DNA of 31,973 bases from 39-52-133 sp041488395 (GCA_041488395.1 JBGPPE010000008.1:1-31973); one strand, 5' to 3'; positions 1 through 9,090 are shown, numbered from the stretch's first letter. Numbers and translations are program-made. Notes: generated by a model from the sequence alone, not told the origin.

Positions 1-596
1 GCAATGTAGCCCAGCATGGTCGCCATATTGGGGTGGATCATGCCGGAGCCCTTGGACATGCCGGTAACGGTAACAGTCACGCCGCCCAGCTTGAGCTGGC
101 GCGACACGGCCTTGGCCACGATGTCGGTGGTCATAATGGCCTGCGATGCATCGAACCAGTTGTCCGCCTTCAGGTTGGCGACACAGCCAGGCAAGCCGGC
201 CACGATACGCTCCAGCGGCAACGGTTCCATGATGACACCAGTGGAAAACGGCAACACCTGCTCCGGCGCGCAGCCCAGCAGCTTGGCGACAGCGGCACAG
301 GTGGCGCGTGAATTGGCCAAACCCGGCTCACCCGTGCCAGCATTGGCATTGCCGGTATTCACCACCAGCGCGCGGATGCCCTTGCCGGCGGCCAGATGTT
401 CGCGCGCCACGATGACCGGGGCGGCGCAAAAGCGGTTTTGCGTAAACACGCCTGCCACCGTCGACTGTGCATCGATCTGCATCACCAGCAAATCCTTGCG
501 ATCGGGTTTCTTGATATTGGCTTCTGTGGTGCCCAGCAGCACACCGTTTACCGCCAGCAGCTCCGCTGCTACGGGTGAAGTTAAATTTACCGGCAT
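1..596 (-). CDS. argJ: ArgJ, glutamate N-acetyltransferase / amino-acid acetyltransferase (5' part, runs off left edge)
   Basis: Transfers the acetyl group from N-acetylornithine to glutamate in the cyclic arginine pathway (cytoplasm). Only about 198 N-terminal codons are present; the C-terminal half lies outside the window. The family's self-cleavage region is visible near the edge: a KGSGMIHP stretch (residues 182-189) followed by MATML, where Thr193 would be the N-terminal nucleophile of the beta subunit after cleavage at Ala192-Thr193. Earlier conserved pieces are the NTGNANAGTG segment (residues 80-89) and STGVIMEP (118-125). The start is ATG at 596 with an AAGG seven bases upstream. It lies 24 bp after the cNMP-domain gene and on the same strand as secA. 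The order secA then argJ is common in related proteobacteria. Identification is firm; whether it is mono- or bifunctional cannot be seen. Confidence 0.95.
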   Translation of the reverse strand, partial: MPVNLTSPVAAELLAVNGVLLGTTEANIKKPDRKDLLVMQIDAQSTVAGVFTQNRFCAAPVIVAREHLAAGKGIRALVVNTGNANAGTGEPGLANSRATCAAVAKLLGCAPEQVLPFSTGVIMEPLPLERIVAGLPGCVANLKADNWFDASQAIMTTDIVAKAVSRQLKLGGVTVTVTGMSKGSGMIHPNMATMLGYI

Positions 597-620
597 ATTC
601 CTACCTTGTCAGTTTCGTTC

Positions 621-1118
621 TTAGTATCTGCCACCGGTGCGGTGGATATAGTTGGTCATTTCTACAGATTGCATGTTCATGCGTCGCACGATGCCGTGCA
701 CATGTCGTACCAGGCCGCGCATGATGTAGTACACGATGGCGGGGTTGGTGTTGAGCAGGTTCTCAAAGCGGGAGCGTTCCAGCAGCAGCATCTTGCAGTC
801 TTTCTTGACCAGCACGGTCGCGCTGATCTGGGTAACGTCGCCGCCGACAAAGGTAATGATGCCGGCGATATCCCCGGGCTGCAGCAGGTGTAAGGTGACA
901 TTCTCTCCCGCCACCGTGGCAGTTGCCTCGACTTCACCTTCGGCCAAAACCATCAGGGTCTTGTTCAGACGCGTATCACCCGGCTGCAGCAGGTACTCTC
1001 CCGCCTTGTAGCTATGCACCGACATGATGTTAGCCAGCGCTTCAATTTCTGCATCGCGCAGCTCCTCTGTCAGATTGGAGTTGTGTAATGTTGCAAGGAT
1101 CAGCTCGTGCTCAGTCAT
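621..1118 (-). CDS. Cyclic nucleotide-binding-fold (CRP-like) protein without a DNA-binding domain
   Basis: A 165-residue protein made almost entirely of a double-stranded beta-helix cNMP-binding fold: the LLQPGD turn (about 43-48), VLAEGEVEATATV (57-69) and LLQPGDIAGIITF (78-90) fit the family. After about residue 115 come helices (NPAIVYYIMRGLVRHVHGIV) that resemble the dimerisation helix of CRP/FNR proteins, but no helix-turn-helix follows, so it should not bind DNA by itself. The arginine of the usual phosphate-binding cassette is not seen; the equivalent stretch reads TQISATV, so true cyclic nucleotide binding is doubtful. ATG at 1118 has a GGGAG ribosome site. It sits between secA (30 bp upstream) and argJ, probably co-transcribed. 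Its role is unknown. Confidence 0.8.
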   Translation of the reverse strand: MTEHELILATLHNSNLTEELRDAEIEALANIMSVHSYKAGEYLLQPGDTRLNKTLMVLAEGEVEATATVAGENVTLHLLQPGDIAGIITFVGGDVTQISATVLVKKDCKMLLLERSRFENLLNTNPAIVYYIMRGLVRHVHGIVRRMNMQSVEMTNYIHRTGGRY

Positions 1119-1148
1119 GGTGCTCTCCCAGGTTGTAAACTCAGGTTA

Positions 1149-3872
1149 TCAACTCAACTTGCCGTGACACTGTTTGTATTTCTTGCCTGACCCGCATGGG
1201 CACGGATCGTTGCGGCCCACTTTCTCGCCGGAACGCACAAATGTCTTGATCGCTTCCTGCTCGGCCGCGCTACCTTCACCCTGCCCAAGCGCTTCTTCAT
1301 AATCGGCGTGGTGGTATTGTACGTTGGCTGGTGCGTGCGGCGCTTCTGCCGCAGCAATATCTTCTTCGCTGCGGATTTGCACGTTCATCAGTGTTTGCGT
1401 GACATCGCGCTTGATCGACTCCAGCATGGTCGAGAACAGCTCGAACGCCTCGCGCTTGTATTCCTGCTTGGGGTTCTTTTGTGCATAGCCGCGCAGATGT
1501 ATACCCTGGCGCAAGTGATCGAGCGCCGCAAGGTGCTCGCGCCAGTGCACATCCAGGCTTTGCAGCATGATCAGCCGCTCATAGCCATGCATCATGGCTG
1601 CCCCAACCCGATCCACCTTGGCCTGATATTGCTGCTGCGCTGCATCCATCACGCGCTGGCGCAAACCATTTTCGTCGAGCTGCCTGTCCTGCTCCAGCCA
1701 TTGCTGCAATGGCAAATCCAGCTGCAAATCCGCCTGCAATGCCTTTTCCAGCGCAGGCACATCCCACTGCTCTTCCATGCTCTGGTGCGGAATGTACTCG
1801 TTCACGGTGTCGTCGAGCACACCATCGCGCATGGCGGATATCGTCTCGGAAATATCTTGTGTTTCCAGCAGTTCATTGCGCTGCTGGTAGATCACTTTGC
1901 GCTGATCGTTGGCCACGTCATCATATTCGAGGATCTGCTTGCGCATGTCGAAGTTGCGCGCCTCAACCTTGCGCTGCGCATTTTCAATCGCGCGCGTCAC
2001 CCAGGGGTGTTCGATCGCCTCGCCCTCGGGCAGCTTGAATTTGTTCATGATGGCAGCCACGCGATCCGAAGCAAAGATGCGCAGCAGCGGATCTTCCAGC
2101 GACAGATAGAAACGGCTGGAACCCTGATCGCCCTGGCGGCCCGCACGGCCGCGCAGCTGGTTATCCACCCGGCGTGATTCGTGGCGCTCGGTACCGATGA
2201 TGTGCAGACCGCCGCTGGCCAGCACCTGGTCATGCACCGGCTGCCATTCCGCACGCAACTGGGTAATGCGCTGAGCGCGCGTTGCGTCGTCCAGACTGTC
2301 ATCCAGGCGAACCAGTTCAATCGGCTTTTCCACGTTGCCGCCCAGCACAATGTCGGTTCCGCGGCCGGCCATATTGGTCGCAATGGTGACCATCTTGGGC
2401 CGTCCCGCCTGTGCCACGATCTCGGCCTCACGCGCATGCTGCTTGGCGTTCAGCACCTGGTGCGGCAGCTTCTCCTTTTCCAGCAACCCTGACAACAGCT
2501 CGGAGGTTTCAATCGAGGTGGTTCCCACCAGCACCGGCTGACCGCGCTGGTAGCAGTCGCGGATGTCGGCGATGACGGCGGCATATTTCTCGCGCGTGGT
2601 CAGGTAAACCTGGTCCATCAGATCCTTGCGCACCGTCGGGCGATGCGGCGGCACGATCACGGTTTCCAGGTTGTATATCTGCTGGAACTCGTACGCCTCG
2701 GTATCGGCCGTACCGGTCATCCCGCTCAGGCGGTTGTACATGCGGAAATAATTCTGGAAAGTGATAGACGCGAGCGTCTGATTTTCTTTCTGGATCGCCA
2801 CCCCTTCCTTGGCTTCCACGGCCTGGTGCAAACCATCCGACCAGCGCCGGCCGGACATCAGGCGCCCGGTAAACTCATCCACGATAACCACTTCGCCGTT
2901 CTGCACCACATAGTGCTGGTCGCGCAGGAACAGCACATGGGCGCGCAGTGCGGCATACAGGTTATGGATCAGGGTGATATTGGCCGGATCGTACAAGCTG
3001 CCTCCCGCATGCAGCAGGCCGGCCTTGGCCAGCAGCTCCTCGGCTCGCTCGTGGCCGGATTCAGTCAGCAGGATCTGCTGGTTTTTCTCATCCACGCTGT
3101 AATCACCGGGGCCATTTTCTTCCGCCTGGCGCACCAGGCTGGGCACCAGCTTGTTCATGCTGGTGTACACATCCAGATTGTCCTCGGCCTGCCCGGAGAT
3201 AATCAGTGGAGTGCGCGCCTCGTCGATCAGGATGGAGTCCACTTCGTCCACGATGGCGAAGTTCAGCCCGCGCTGGAAGCGATCCTGTGCCTCGGTGGCC
3301 ATATTGTCGCGCAGGTAGTCGAAGCCAAATTCGTTATTGGTGCCGTAGGTGATATCCGCGGCATAGGCAGTCTGTTTGTCGGCATGATCCATTTGCGACA
3401 GGATCACGCCCACCGACAAACCCAGGAAGCGGTACAAACGCCCCATCCACTCGGCATCGCGCTGGGCCAGATAGTCGTTCACGGTCACCACGTGCACGCC
3501 ATTGCCCGATAGTGCATTCAGGTAGGCAGGCAGCGTTGCCATCAGTGTTTTGCCTTCGCCGGTGCGCATTTCCGCGATCTTGCCGTAATGCAGCACCATG
3601 CCACCGATCAGCTGCACGTCAAAGTGGCGCATCTGGAGTGCGCGCTTACCGCCTTCGCGCACCACCGCAAATGCCTCTGGCAGCAGTGCATCCAGCGTCT
3701 CGCCTTGCTGTACGCGCTGCTGGAATTCCGCCGTCTTGGCGCGCAGCCCGTCATCGCTCAGCGCCGCGACTTTTTCTTCCAGCCCATTGATTATTTGTAC
3801 GGTCTGACGATATTGCTTAAGCAGGCGATCATTACGGCTACCAAATACACTTTTGAGCAAATTGGAAATCAT
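1149..3872 (-). CDS. secA: SecA, preprotein translocase motor ATPase
   Basis: Peripheral ATPase that drives unfolded preproteins through SecYEG. At 907 residues it has normal family length. Visible features are Walker A (TGEGKT, 104-109), the Walker B/DEAD-like DEVD (209-212) followed by SILIDEARTPLIISG, the GMTGTA motif, the second motor domain with TIATNMAGRGTDI and QLRGRAGRQGD, and a C-terminal zinc-binding tail with C891, C893, C902 and H903, the part that contacts SecB and ribosomes. The start is ATG at 3872 with only a weak purine-rich ribosome site. It lies downstream of the M23 peptidase gene but behind that gene's terminator (3919-3948), so a promoter for secA should lie in the short gap at 3873-3920 or there is read-through. 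No SecM-like arrest peptide is seen upstream. Confidence 0.98.
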   Translation of the reverse strand: MISNLLKSVFGSRNDRLLKQYRQTVQIINGLEEKVAALSDDGLRAKTAEFQQRVQQGETLDALLPEAFAVVREGGKRALQMRHFDVQLIGGMVLHYGKIAEMRTGEGKTLMATLPAYLNALSGNGVHVVTVNDYLAQRDAEWMGRLYRFLGLSVGVILSQMDHADKQTAYAADITYGTNNEFGFDYLRDNMATEAQDRFQRGLNFAIVDEVDSILIDEARTPLIISGQAEDNLDVYTSMNKLVPSLVRQAEENGPGDYSVDEKNQQILLTESGHERAEELLAKAGLLHAGGSLYDPANITLIHNLYAALRAHVLFLRDQHYVVQNGEVVIVDEFTGRLMSGRRWSDGLHQAVEAKEGVAIQKENQTLASITFQNYFRMYNRLSGMTGTADTEAYEFQQIYNLETVIVPPHRPTVRKDLMDQVYLTTREKYAAVIADIRDCYQRGQPVLVGTTSIETSELLSGLLEKEKLPHQVLNAKQHAREAEIVAQAGRPKMVTIATNMAGRGTDIVLGGNVEKPIELVRLDDSLDDATRAQRITQLRAEWQPVHDQVLASGGLHIIGTERHESRRVDNQLRGRAGRQGDQGSSRFYLSLEDPLLRIFASDRVAAIMNKFKLPEGEAIEHPWVTRAIENAQRKVEARNFDMRKQILEYDDVANDQRKVIYQQRNELLETQDISETISAMRDGVLDDTVNEYIPHQSMEEQWDVPALEKALQADLQLDLPLQQWLEQDRQLDENGLRQRVMDAAQQQYQAKVDRVGAAMMHGYERLIMLQSLDVHWREHLAALDHLRQGIHLRGYAQKNPKQEYKREAFELFSTMLESIKRDVTQTLMNVQIRSEEDIAAAEAPHAPANVQYHHADYEEALGQGEGSAAEQEAIKTFVRSGEKVGRNDPCPCGSGKKYKQCHGKLS

Positions 3873-3918
3873 TTCTAAATTTTCTTCTTTCCCGCGTTAA
3901 TTTACTGTCAACTGAATG

Positions 3919-3948
3919 AAAAAGGGTGAGGTAGCACACCTCACCCTT
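3919..3948 (-). terminator. Rho-independent terminator after the M23 peptidase gene
   Basis: A perfect 11-bp inverted repeat (3922-3932 with 3938-3948, five-base loop) lies 21 bp after the M23 peptidase stop. On the minus strand the stem is followed by five Ts, so it is oriented to end the peptidase transcript before secA. The T tract is short, so some read-through into secA is plausible. Confidence 0.75.
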
Positions 3949-3969
3949 AAGTTCAAAGCGGCACACTGC

Positions 3970-4890
3970 TTAACTCGCGGCGTTTTGCAGGAAACGCACG
4001 GGGTTCTGAGCCATGCCTTTATATCTCACTTCAAAGTGCAGGTGATTGCCGGTGGAACGACCGGTGCTCCCGACCTTGGCAATTTCCTGTCCGCGCTTTA
4101 CCACCTGCCCAACCTTGACCAGCAGCCTGGAGGCATGCGCATAGCGCGTAATGATGTCGTTACCATGATCAATTTCGACCATATTACCATACTGCGGATG
4201 CAGGTCCGCATACACGACTATTCCGCCAGCAGCGGCTGTAATGGAGGTGCCCAGCGGCACCATGAAATCAACCCCTTCATGCATCGCATTTTTGCCGGTA
4301 AACGGATCCAGACGCCAGCCAAAGTTGGATGAATATACTGCCTCCTTCACCGGCGCAGCCGAGGGCAACAGCTTCTTGCTCAGCCTGTCCTGCATCAGCA
4401 GCGTTTCCAGGGCGGCCAGCTTATCGCTGCGGTCGCTCAGCAGTTCGGCCAGACTAGTCATCTGCTGGTTCATGCTGTTCAGCGAAACGTCCTGCTGTGC
4501 AGCAGGTACAAACGGACCGCCCTGGGCGGGCGCCTGATTGAAGTTGAATTCCGTTGGCTTCATACCGGTTAACTTGGCCAGGCGGCCGCCCAGCGTATCG
4601 AGGCGCAGCAGTTGTGCCTGCATCTGCCCCAGGCGCACCGCCATGGTGTCCAGGCTTTCGCGCATGTAGGCCTGCTGCTTCTGCTGCTCGACATTCTGCG
4701 CGCTGGCCAGCCAGGAGCGCAGCTCGTTACTTACCGTCCCCGGCTGAAAGCGTACGATGGCATACTGCGCAACCAGCACCGCCGCCAGAAACACCACAAG
4801 AAAGCACACTGCACCGACCAGCAGGTGTGTGCCGTTCAATGTGATATTGCGCGCTTTTGCCAAGCGATTGGAAACTAGAATAACATTCAC
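3970..4890 (-). CDS. M23-family (LytM-type) peptidoglycan endopeptidase, membrane anchored
   Basis: A 306-residue protein with a short cytoplasmic N-terminus, one membrane helix (about 22-42), a helical, probably coiled-coil periplasmic region rich in Gln and Leu (55-105, 132-168) and a C-terminal LytM domain (about 190-298). The zinc site is complete: H204 and D208 in HEGVD, H252 in RYAHAS, and H283/H285 in GNHLHFE, so it should be an active endopeptidase rather than a degenerate activator. It presumably cleaves peptide crosslinks in the cell wall. The start is GTG at 4890 with a strong GGGAGG nine bases upstream. It diverges from dciA with only 30 bp between the start codons and ends at its own terminator. 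The lpxC-dciA-peptidase-secA neighbourhood is conserved in related bacteria. Confidence 0.9.
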   Translation of the reverse strand: MNVILVSNRLAKARNITLNGTHLLVGAVCFLVVFLAAVLVAQYAIVRFQPGTVSNELRSWLASAQNVEQQKQQAYMRESLDTMAVRLGQMQAQLLRLDTLGGRLAKLTGMKPTEFNFNQAPAQGGPFVPAAQQDVSLNSMNQQMTSLAELLSDRSDKLAALETLLMQDRLSKKLLPSAAPVKEAVYSSNFGWRLDPFTGKNAMHEGVDFMVPLGTSITAAAGGIVVYADLHPQYGNMVEIDHGNDIITRYAHASRLLVKVGQVVKRGQEIAKVGSTGRSTGNHLHFEVRYKGMAQNPVRFLQNAAS

Positions 4891-4920
4891 GCTTCTTTAC
4901 CTCCCGTTATTACCAATGCC

Positions 4921-5349
4921 GTGTCACAACGCCTGAATTCGCTTATCGCCTCCAGCCACACCCTGCGCCAGCTTGCCGGCAAGGCACAACAGCTGTTGGC
5001 GTTACAACATCATTATGAGCAGGTTGCCCCACCTTCTTTGCGGCGCGCAAGCCGCGTCATGCAGCTCAACCAGCAAACCCTGGTGATCGCCGCTTTTAAT
5101 AGCGCGGTAGCGGCAAAATTGCGCCAAATGACGCCAGATCTGGTAAAACACCTGCAGCAACTCGGGCATGAGGTTACTGTAATTCAGGTGCGCGTGCAAG
5201 TTGGCTACCCGCCTCCCGTTCCCGCCGCAAACCGGCCGGCAATCGGTACTGCAGGCAAACGTCACCTGAATGATCTGGCCGAAACACTACCGGCGTCCTC
5301 CCTGAAAACCGCCCTGCAAAGTCTGATCCGCCGCAGCAAGAGCCGGTAA
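4921..5349 (+). CDS. dciA: DciA (DUF721), replicative helicase loader
   Basis: 142 residues with the DUF721/DciA pattern: an N-terminal helix (LNSLIASSHTLRQLAGKAQQLLAL), then a small alpha/beta KH-like domain (about 30-100, including QTLVIAAFNSAVAAKLRQM and VTVIQVRVQ), then a basic, likely disordered tail with a short helix (LKTALQSLIRRS). In bacteria without DnaC or DnaI, DciA is the established partner that helps load DnaB helicase on DNA. The start is GTG at 4921; no good ribosome site precedes it, and the nearby ATG at 4916 is out of frame. It is the only plus-strand gene between argJ and rpiA and converges with the 66-codon gene at 5372 with 22 bp between stops and no visible terminator. 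Confidence 0.88.
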   Translation: MSQRLNSLIASSHTLRQLAGKAQQLLALQHHYEQVAPPSLRRASRVMQLNQQTLVIAAFNSAVAAKLRQMTPDLVKHLQQLGHEVTVIQVRVQVGYPPPVPAANRPAIGTAGKRHLNDLAETLPASSLKTALQSLIRRSKSR

Positions 5350-5371
5350 CCAGACAATCAGCGGCGTGGTT

Positions 5372-5572
5372 TCAGTAGCGCAGCACACCCCAGCCCACCA
5401 GGGCATAGCGTTCCAGCACCGCCAATACAACAAATATTGTTCCAGCGAGAAACAGAACGCGCACCACTTGCCAGACGAAATTCAGGTAGCGCGTATTATT
5501 GGTAAGAAGGTAAAGAGCGCCGGACACGGCGATTAGCAAGGCGGAAATAATAAAGAGCAAGCGTATCAGCAT
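5372..5572 (-). CDS. Small two-helix inner membrane protein, unknown function
   Basis: 66 residues: two hydrophobic segments (about 3-23 and 33-53) separated by a short polar loop (NNTRYLN), ending in a short tail VGWGVLRY. No catalytic motif is visible and I do not recognise the family. ATG at 5572 is preceded by a weak GGCGGGAA. It follows lpxC by 39 bp on the same strand and is probably the last gene of the lpxC transcript. The clean helices and codon use like the neighbours make it likely real. Its stop faces the end of dciA. Confidence 0.6.
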   Translation of the reverse strand: MLIRLLFIISALLIAVSGALYLLTNNTRYLNFVWQVVRVLFLAGTIFVVLAVLERYALVGWGVLRY

Positions 5573-5611
5573 CTAACCATTCCCGCCGCCCTCACCGGCC
5601 ACGCGCAGACG

Positions 5612-6523
5612 TCACACGGCCTGCAACTGCAAACGCAGGAAATCCGGTGCTTCCTCGGCTTTATCAAAGGTAACGAATTCCCAGCTCGATTCATCCGCCA
5701 GCATGGCACGCAGCAAAGCATTGTTCAGCGCATGACCGGACTTGTAGCCGGAAAAGGCAGCTATCAGTGGGTGCCCCAAAAGATACAGATCGCCAATTGC
5801 ATCCAGCACCTTGTGCTTGACGAACTCGTCATCCGAGCGCAATCCGTCCGGGTTAATCACACGATACTCATCCATCACGATGGCATTGTCCAGATTGCCT
5901 CCCAGTGCCAGGCCCTGCGCACGCATGTTTTCGACATCGTGCATAAAACCGAAGGTACGCGCGCGGCTCACCTCCTTGATGTAGGAGTGCTCACCCAGAT
6001 CCACCGTGACATTCTGCTTGGTGCTGGCAAAAACCGGGTGGGAGAAATTGATGGTGAAATTCAGCTTGTAGCCATTGAAGGGGTCAAAGCGCACCCATTT
6101 GTCGCCGTCTTTGACTTCAACCGGTTTCTTGACCCTGATAAACCGCTTGGCCGCAGACTGCTCCACAATTCCGGCGGATTGCAGCAGGAAGATAAATGTC
6201 CCTGCACTGCCGTCCATGATCGGCACTTCCGGGCTGGTCAGATCAACAATCGCATTGTCGATGCCCAGGCCGGCAAACGCGGACATCAGGTGCTCTATCG
6301 TGGCCACGCGCGCGCCATCCGCCTCCAGGCAGGTAGACAAACGCGTATCGTGCACCAGCAGTGCATCGGCTTTCAGTTCAACTGCGGGCTCCATATCCAC
6401 ACGGCGAAATACAATACCGTTATCCACGGGCGCAGGGCGCAAGGTCAGGTAGACCTTTTCGCCGGTATGCAACCCAACCCCTGTTGCCTGTACCGAATTT
6501 TTGAGCGTGCGCTGCTTAACCAT
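5612..6523 (-). CDS. lpxC: LpxC, UDP-3-O-acyl-N-acetylglucosamine deacetylase
   Basis: Zinc hydrolase for the committed step of lipid A synthesis (cytoplasm). 303 residues, the usual length. The zinc ligands are all present: H78 in IEHLMSAF, and H237 and D241 in VKHKVLDAIGDL; the catalytic H264 is in KSGHALNN and the MDGSAGTF loop is at 103-110. These match the Escherichia coli positions with an offset of one. ATG at 6523. It follows ftsZ by 103 bp; the gap has an AT-rich stretch with a TAGAAT that could be a -10 element but no well-placed -35, so a separate promoter is possible, not shown. Linkage of lpxC to the end of the dcw cluster is classical. Confidence 0.97.
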   Translation of the reverse strand: MVKQRTLKNSVQATGVGLHTGEKVYLTLRPAPVDNGIVFRRVDMEPAVELKADALLVHDTRLSTCLEADGARVATIEHLMSAFAGLGIDNAIVDLTSPEVPIMDGSAGTFIFLLQSAGIVEQSAAKRFIRVKKPVEVKDGDKWVRFDPFNGYKLNFTINFSHPVFASTKQNVTVDLGEHSYIKEVSRARTFGFMHDVENMRAQGLALGGNLDNAIVMDEYRVINPDGLRSDDEFVKHKVLDAIGDLYLLGHPLIAAFSGYKSGHALNNALLRAMLADESSWEFVTFDKAEEAPDFLRLQLQAV

Positions 6524-6626
6524 ATCTAGTCCAGATCCAAGCCTGACAAAATCATGTTTTCTATTCTAACACAGCTTGTTAACACGTTCCGGCAACCCCA
6601 GACCGCCAGAACCGCCTGACATTTGC

Positions 6627-7799
6627 CTAGTCGGCCTGTTTGCGCAGGAACGACGGAATATCCAGCGTATCCACCCCCGATTGCTTCATCGCCTCCACGG
6701 TTGCCTCGCGGTGACGGTTGGTGCGCATCACTGCCGGCATTTCCAGTTCACGATAATCTACCGCCATGGCTCCCGCTGCGTCGTGGGTACCTGTGCGTTG
6801 CTGCTGCTCGTATGCCAGCACCGGCTTGGGCTGGCTGACGCGGCCTGGCGTACCCAGTCCGGTGGCCACGATAGTCACGCGCAGGGCATCGCCCATATTC
6901 TCGTCAAACACCTGCCCCACGATGACGGTTGCATCCTCCGCTGCCACACCGCGCACGCTGTTCATTACATCCTTGTACTCGCGCATGGTGAAGTTGGCGC
7001 TGGCAGTAATATTCACCAGCACACCGCGCGCACCGGACAAGTCGACATCTTCCAGCAAGGGGCTGGACATCGCGCTCTTGGCTGCCTTTTGTGCACGATC
7101 AGTCCCGGAAGCTGTAGCCGAGCCCATCATCGCCATGCCGTTTTCCGACATCAGCGTCTTCACGTCGGCAAAGTCCACATTGATCATGCCATCCACATTG
7201 ATCACCTCGGCGATACCTGCCACAGCGCCCTGCAGCACGCCGTTGGAGGCGCGATAGGCCTCCAGCAGGGTAGTGTCCTCGCCCAGCACGGTCATCAATT
7301 TTTCGTTCGGCACTATGATCAGCGAGTCGACAAATTCGGACAGCGCTTCGATGCCGGCCTGCGCCAGCTGCATGCGCTTGCGCTCATGCTCGAATGGCTT
7401 GGTGACCACCGCCACCACCAGAATGTCCATTTCCTTGGCGATCTGCGCCACCACCGGGGCGGCACCGGTACCGGTGCCTCCACCCATGCCGGCGGTGATG
7501 AACACCATGTCCACACCCTTGAGCAACTCGGCGATGCGCTCACGATCTTCCTCTGCCGCGGCATAACCCACTTCGGGTCGCGCGCCTGCGCCCAGCCCCT
7601 TGGTCAGGGAACTGCCAATCTGCAGCTGGTTCAGCGCCTTGTTGCTGCGCAATGCCTGAGCATCGGTGTTAATGGCAACAAATTCCACGCCCTGCACCGA
7701 CTGGTCGATCATGTGGTTGACTGCATTGCCGCCGCATCCACCTACGCCGATAACCTTGATCACAGCACCTTGTGGTTGTGCATCCATTATCTCAAACAT
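6627..7799 (-). CDS. ftsZ: FtsZ, tubulin-like cell division GTPase
   Basis: Polymerises at midcell to form the Z ring. 390 residues. The tubulin signature GGGTGTG is at 106-112, the catalytic T7 loop NVDFAD at 207-212, and the conserved C-terminal peptide LDIPSFLRKQAD at 379-390 (binding site for FtsA and ZipA-type tethers) is intact after a variable linker (about 320-375). ATG at 7799 is preceded by a strong AAGGAG. It lies 55 bp after ftsA; this gap is the longest within the ftsQ-ftsA-ftsZ part, but no promoter is evident in it. Confidence 0.98.
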   Translation of the reverse strand: MFEIMDAQPQGAVIKVIGVGGCGGNAVNHMIDQSVQGVEFVAINTDAQALRSNKALNQLQIGSSLTKGLGAGARPEVGYAAAEEDRERIAELLKGVDMVFITAGMGGGTGTGAAPVVAQIAKEMDILVVAVVTKPFEHERKRMQLAQAGIEALSEFVDSLIIVPNEKLMTVLGEDTTLLEAYRASNGVLQGAVAGIAEVINVDGMINVDFADVKTLMSENGMAMMGSATASGTDRAQKAAKSAMSSPLLEDVDLSGARGVLVNITASANFTMREYKDVMNSVRGVAAEDATVIVGQVFDENMGDALRVTIVATGLGTPGRVSQPKPVLAYEQQQRTGTHDAAGAMAVDYRELEMPAVMRTNRHREATVEAMKQSGVDTLDIPSFLRKQAD

Positions 7800-7854
7800 A
7801 TTTTTCTCCTTTTAAATTTCTACCAGCACCCTGATACCTGAACTCAAACCAAAC

Positions 7855-9090
7855 CTAAAAATTTCCCTGAAACCATTCCTTCATCCGTGCCAACACATCG
7901 CTAAATGAACCTGAATTCATGCGCGCCACTTCCTGACGCTGGTGATGCTCCATGCCGTAAAGCAGCAAACCGACTGCGGTCGAGAAGCGCGGTGTCTTCA
8001 CCACATCCGACAGGCCGCCGACATAGCGCGGCAGGCCCAGCCGAACCGGCATGTGGAATATTTCCTCGCCCAGCTCGACCATGCCCTGCATCGCGCTGCT
8101 GCCACCGGTAATCACGATGCCTGAGGACAGCAAATCCTCGAAACCGCTGCGGCGCAGCTCGGCCTGCACCAGCGAATACAACTCTTCCACGCGCGGCTCA
8201 ATCACCTCGGCCAGCGTTTGCCGCGACAGCATGCGCGGACCGCGCTCGCCCACTCCCGGCACCTCGATTGCCGCGTCGTTGGCCAATTGCCGCAAGGCGC
8301 AGCCATATTTGATCTTGATGTCTTCCGCATCCTTGGTCGGCGTGCGCAACGCCATCGCGATATCGTTGGTGATCTGGTCACCGGCAATCGGAATCACCGC
8401 AGTATGGCGTATGGCGCCCCCGGTAAAGATCGCCACATCGGTAGTGCCGCCACCAATGTCCACCAGGCAAACGCCCAGGTCCTTCTCGTCTTCTTCCAGC
8501 ACCGCCTTGCTCGATGCCAGCGGCTGCAGAATCATCTCCTGCATTTCCAGGCCGCAGCGGTGCACGCACTTCATGATGTTCTGCACCGCAGCGACAGCGC
8601 CGATAACGATGTGCACCTCCACTTCCAGCTTCATCCCGCTCATACCCAGCGGCTTCTTGATGCCCTCCTGGCCGTCGATGCAGAACTCCTGCTCCAGTAT
8701 GTGCAAGATCTGCTGGTCGCTGGGCAGGCTGAGTGAGCTGGCGGTTTCCACCACCCGGTCGATGTCCGCCTGCGCAACTTCCTTGTCCTTGATCTTGATC
8801 ATGCCCTTGCCGTTGGCGCTCTTGATGTGGCTGCCGGCAATTCCGGTAATGATTTCGGTGATCTTGCAGTCCGCCATCAGCTCGGCCGTTTCCAGCGAGC
8901 GCTGGATCGCCTCCACCGTGGCGTCGATATTCACCACCATGCCCTTCTTCATCCCGGAAGACTCATGCATGCCGACACCGATTACCTCCAGCGTTCCCTC
9001 CGGCTGAATTTCGCCCACGATAGTAACGATCTTCGAGGTGCCGATATCCAGCCCGACGATTAGGTTCTTGGTATCCCTGTTTATTCTCAT
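7855..9090 (-). CDS. ftsA: FtsA, actin-like Z-ring membrane tether
   Basis: Actin/Hsp70-fold ATPase that links FtsZ to the membrane and recruits late division proteins. About 411 residues with the phosphate 1 motif (GLDIGTSK near the N-terminus), DIGGGTTDVAIF (phosphate 2) and ITGGSSAMQG (adenosine motif). The C-terminal stretch VLARMKEWFQGNF fits the amphipathic membrane-targeting helix. I take ATG at 9090 as start because GAGG lies eight bases upstream; a GTG one codon earlier (9093) is also possible. It follows the ftsQ stop by 11 bp. Confidence 0.96.
   Translation of the reverse strand: MRINRDTKNLIVGLDIGTSKIVTIVGEIQPEGTLEVIGVGMHESSGMKKGMVVNIDATVEAIQRSLETAELMADCKITEIITGIAGSHIKSANGKGMIKIKDKEVAQADIDRVVETASSLSLPSDQQILHILEQEFCIDGQEGIKKPLGMSGMKLEVEVHIVIGAVAAVQNIMKCVHRCGLEMQEMILQPLASSKAVLEEDEKDLGVCLVDIGGGTTDVAIFTGGAIRHTAVIPIAGDQITNDIAMALRTPTKDAEDIKIKYGCALRQLANDAAIEVPGVGERGPRMLSRQTLAEVIEPRVEELYSLVQAELRRSGFEDLLSSGIVITGGSSAMQGMVELGEEIFHMPVRLGLPRYVGGLSDVVKTPRFSTAVGLLLYGMEHHQRQEVARMNSGSFSDVLARMKEWFQGNF

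Noticed and set aside
6524..6626. Separate lpxC promoter in the ftsZ-lpxC gap
   Set aside because: A TAGAAT is present, but the only -35-like hexamer (TTGCCG) is 21 bp away, so I do not call it.
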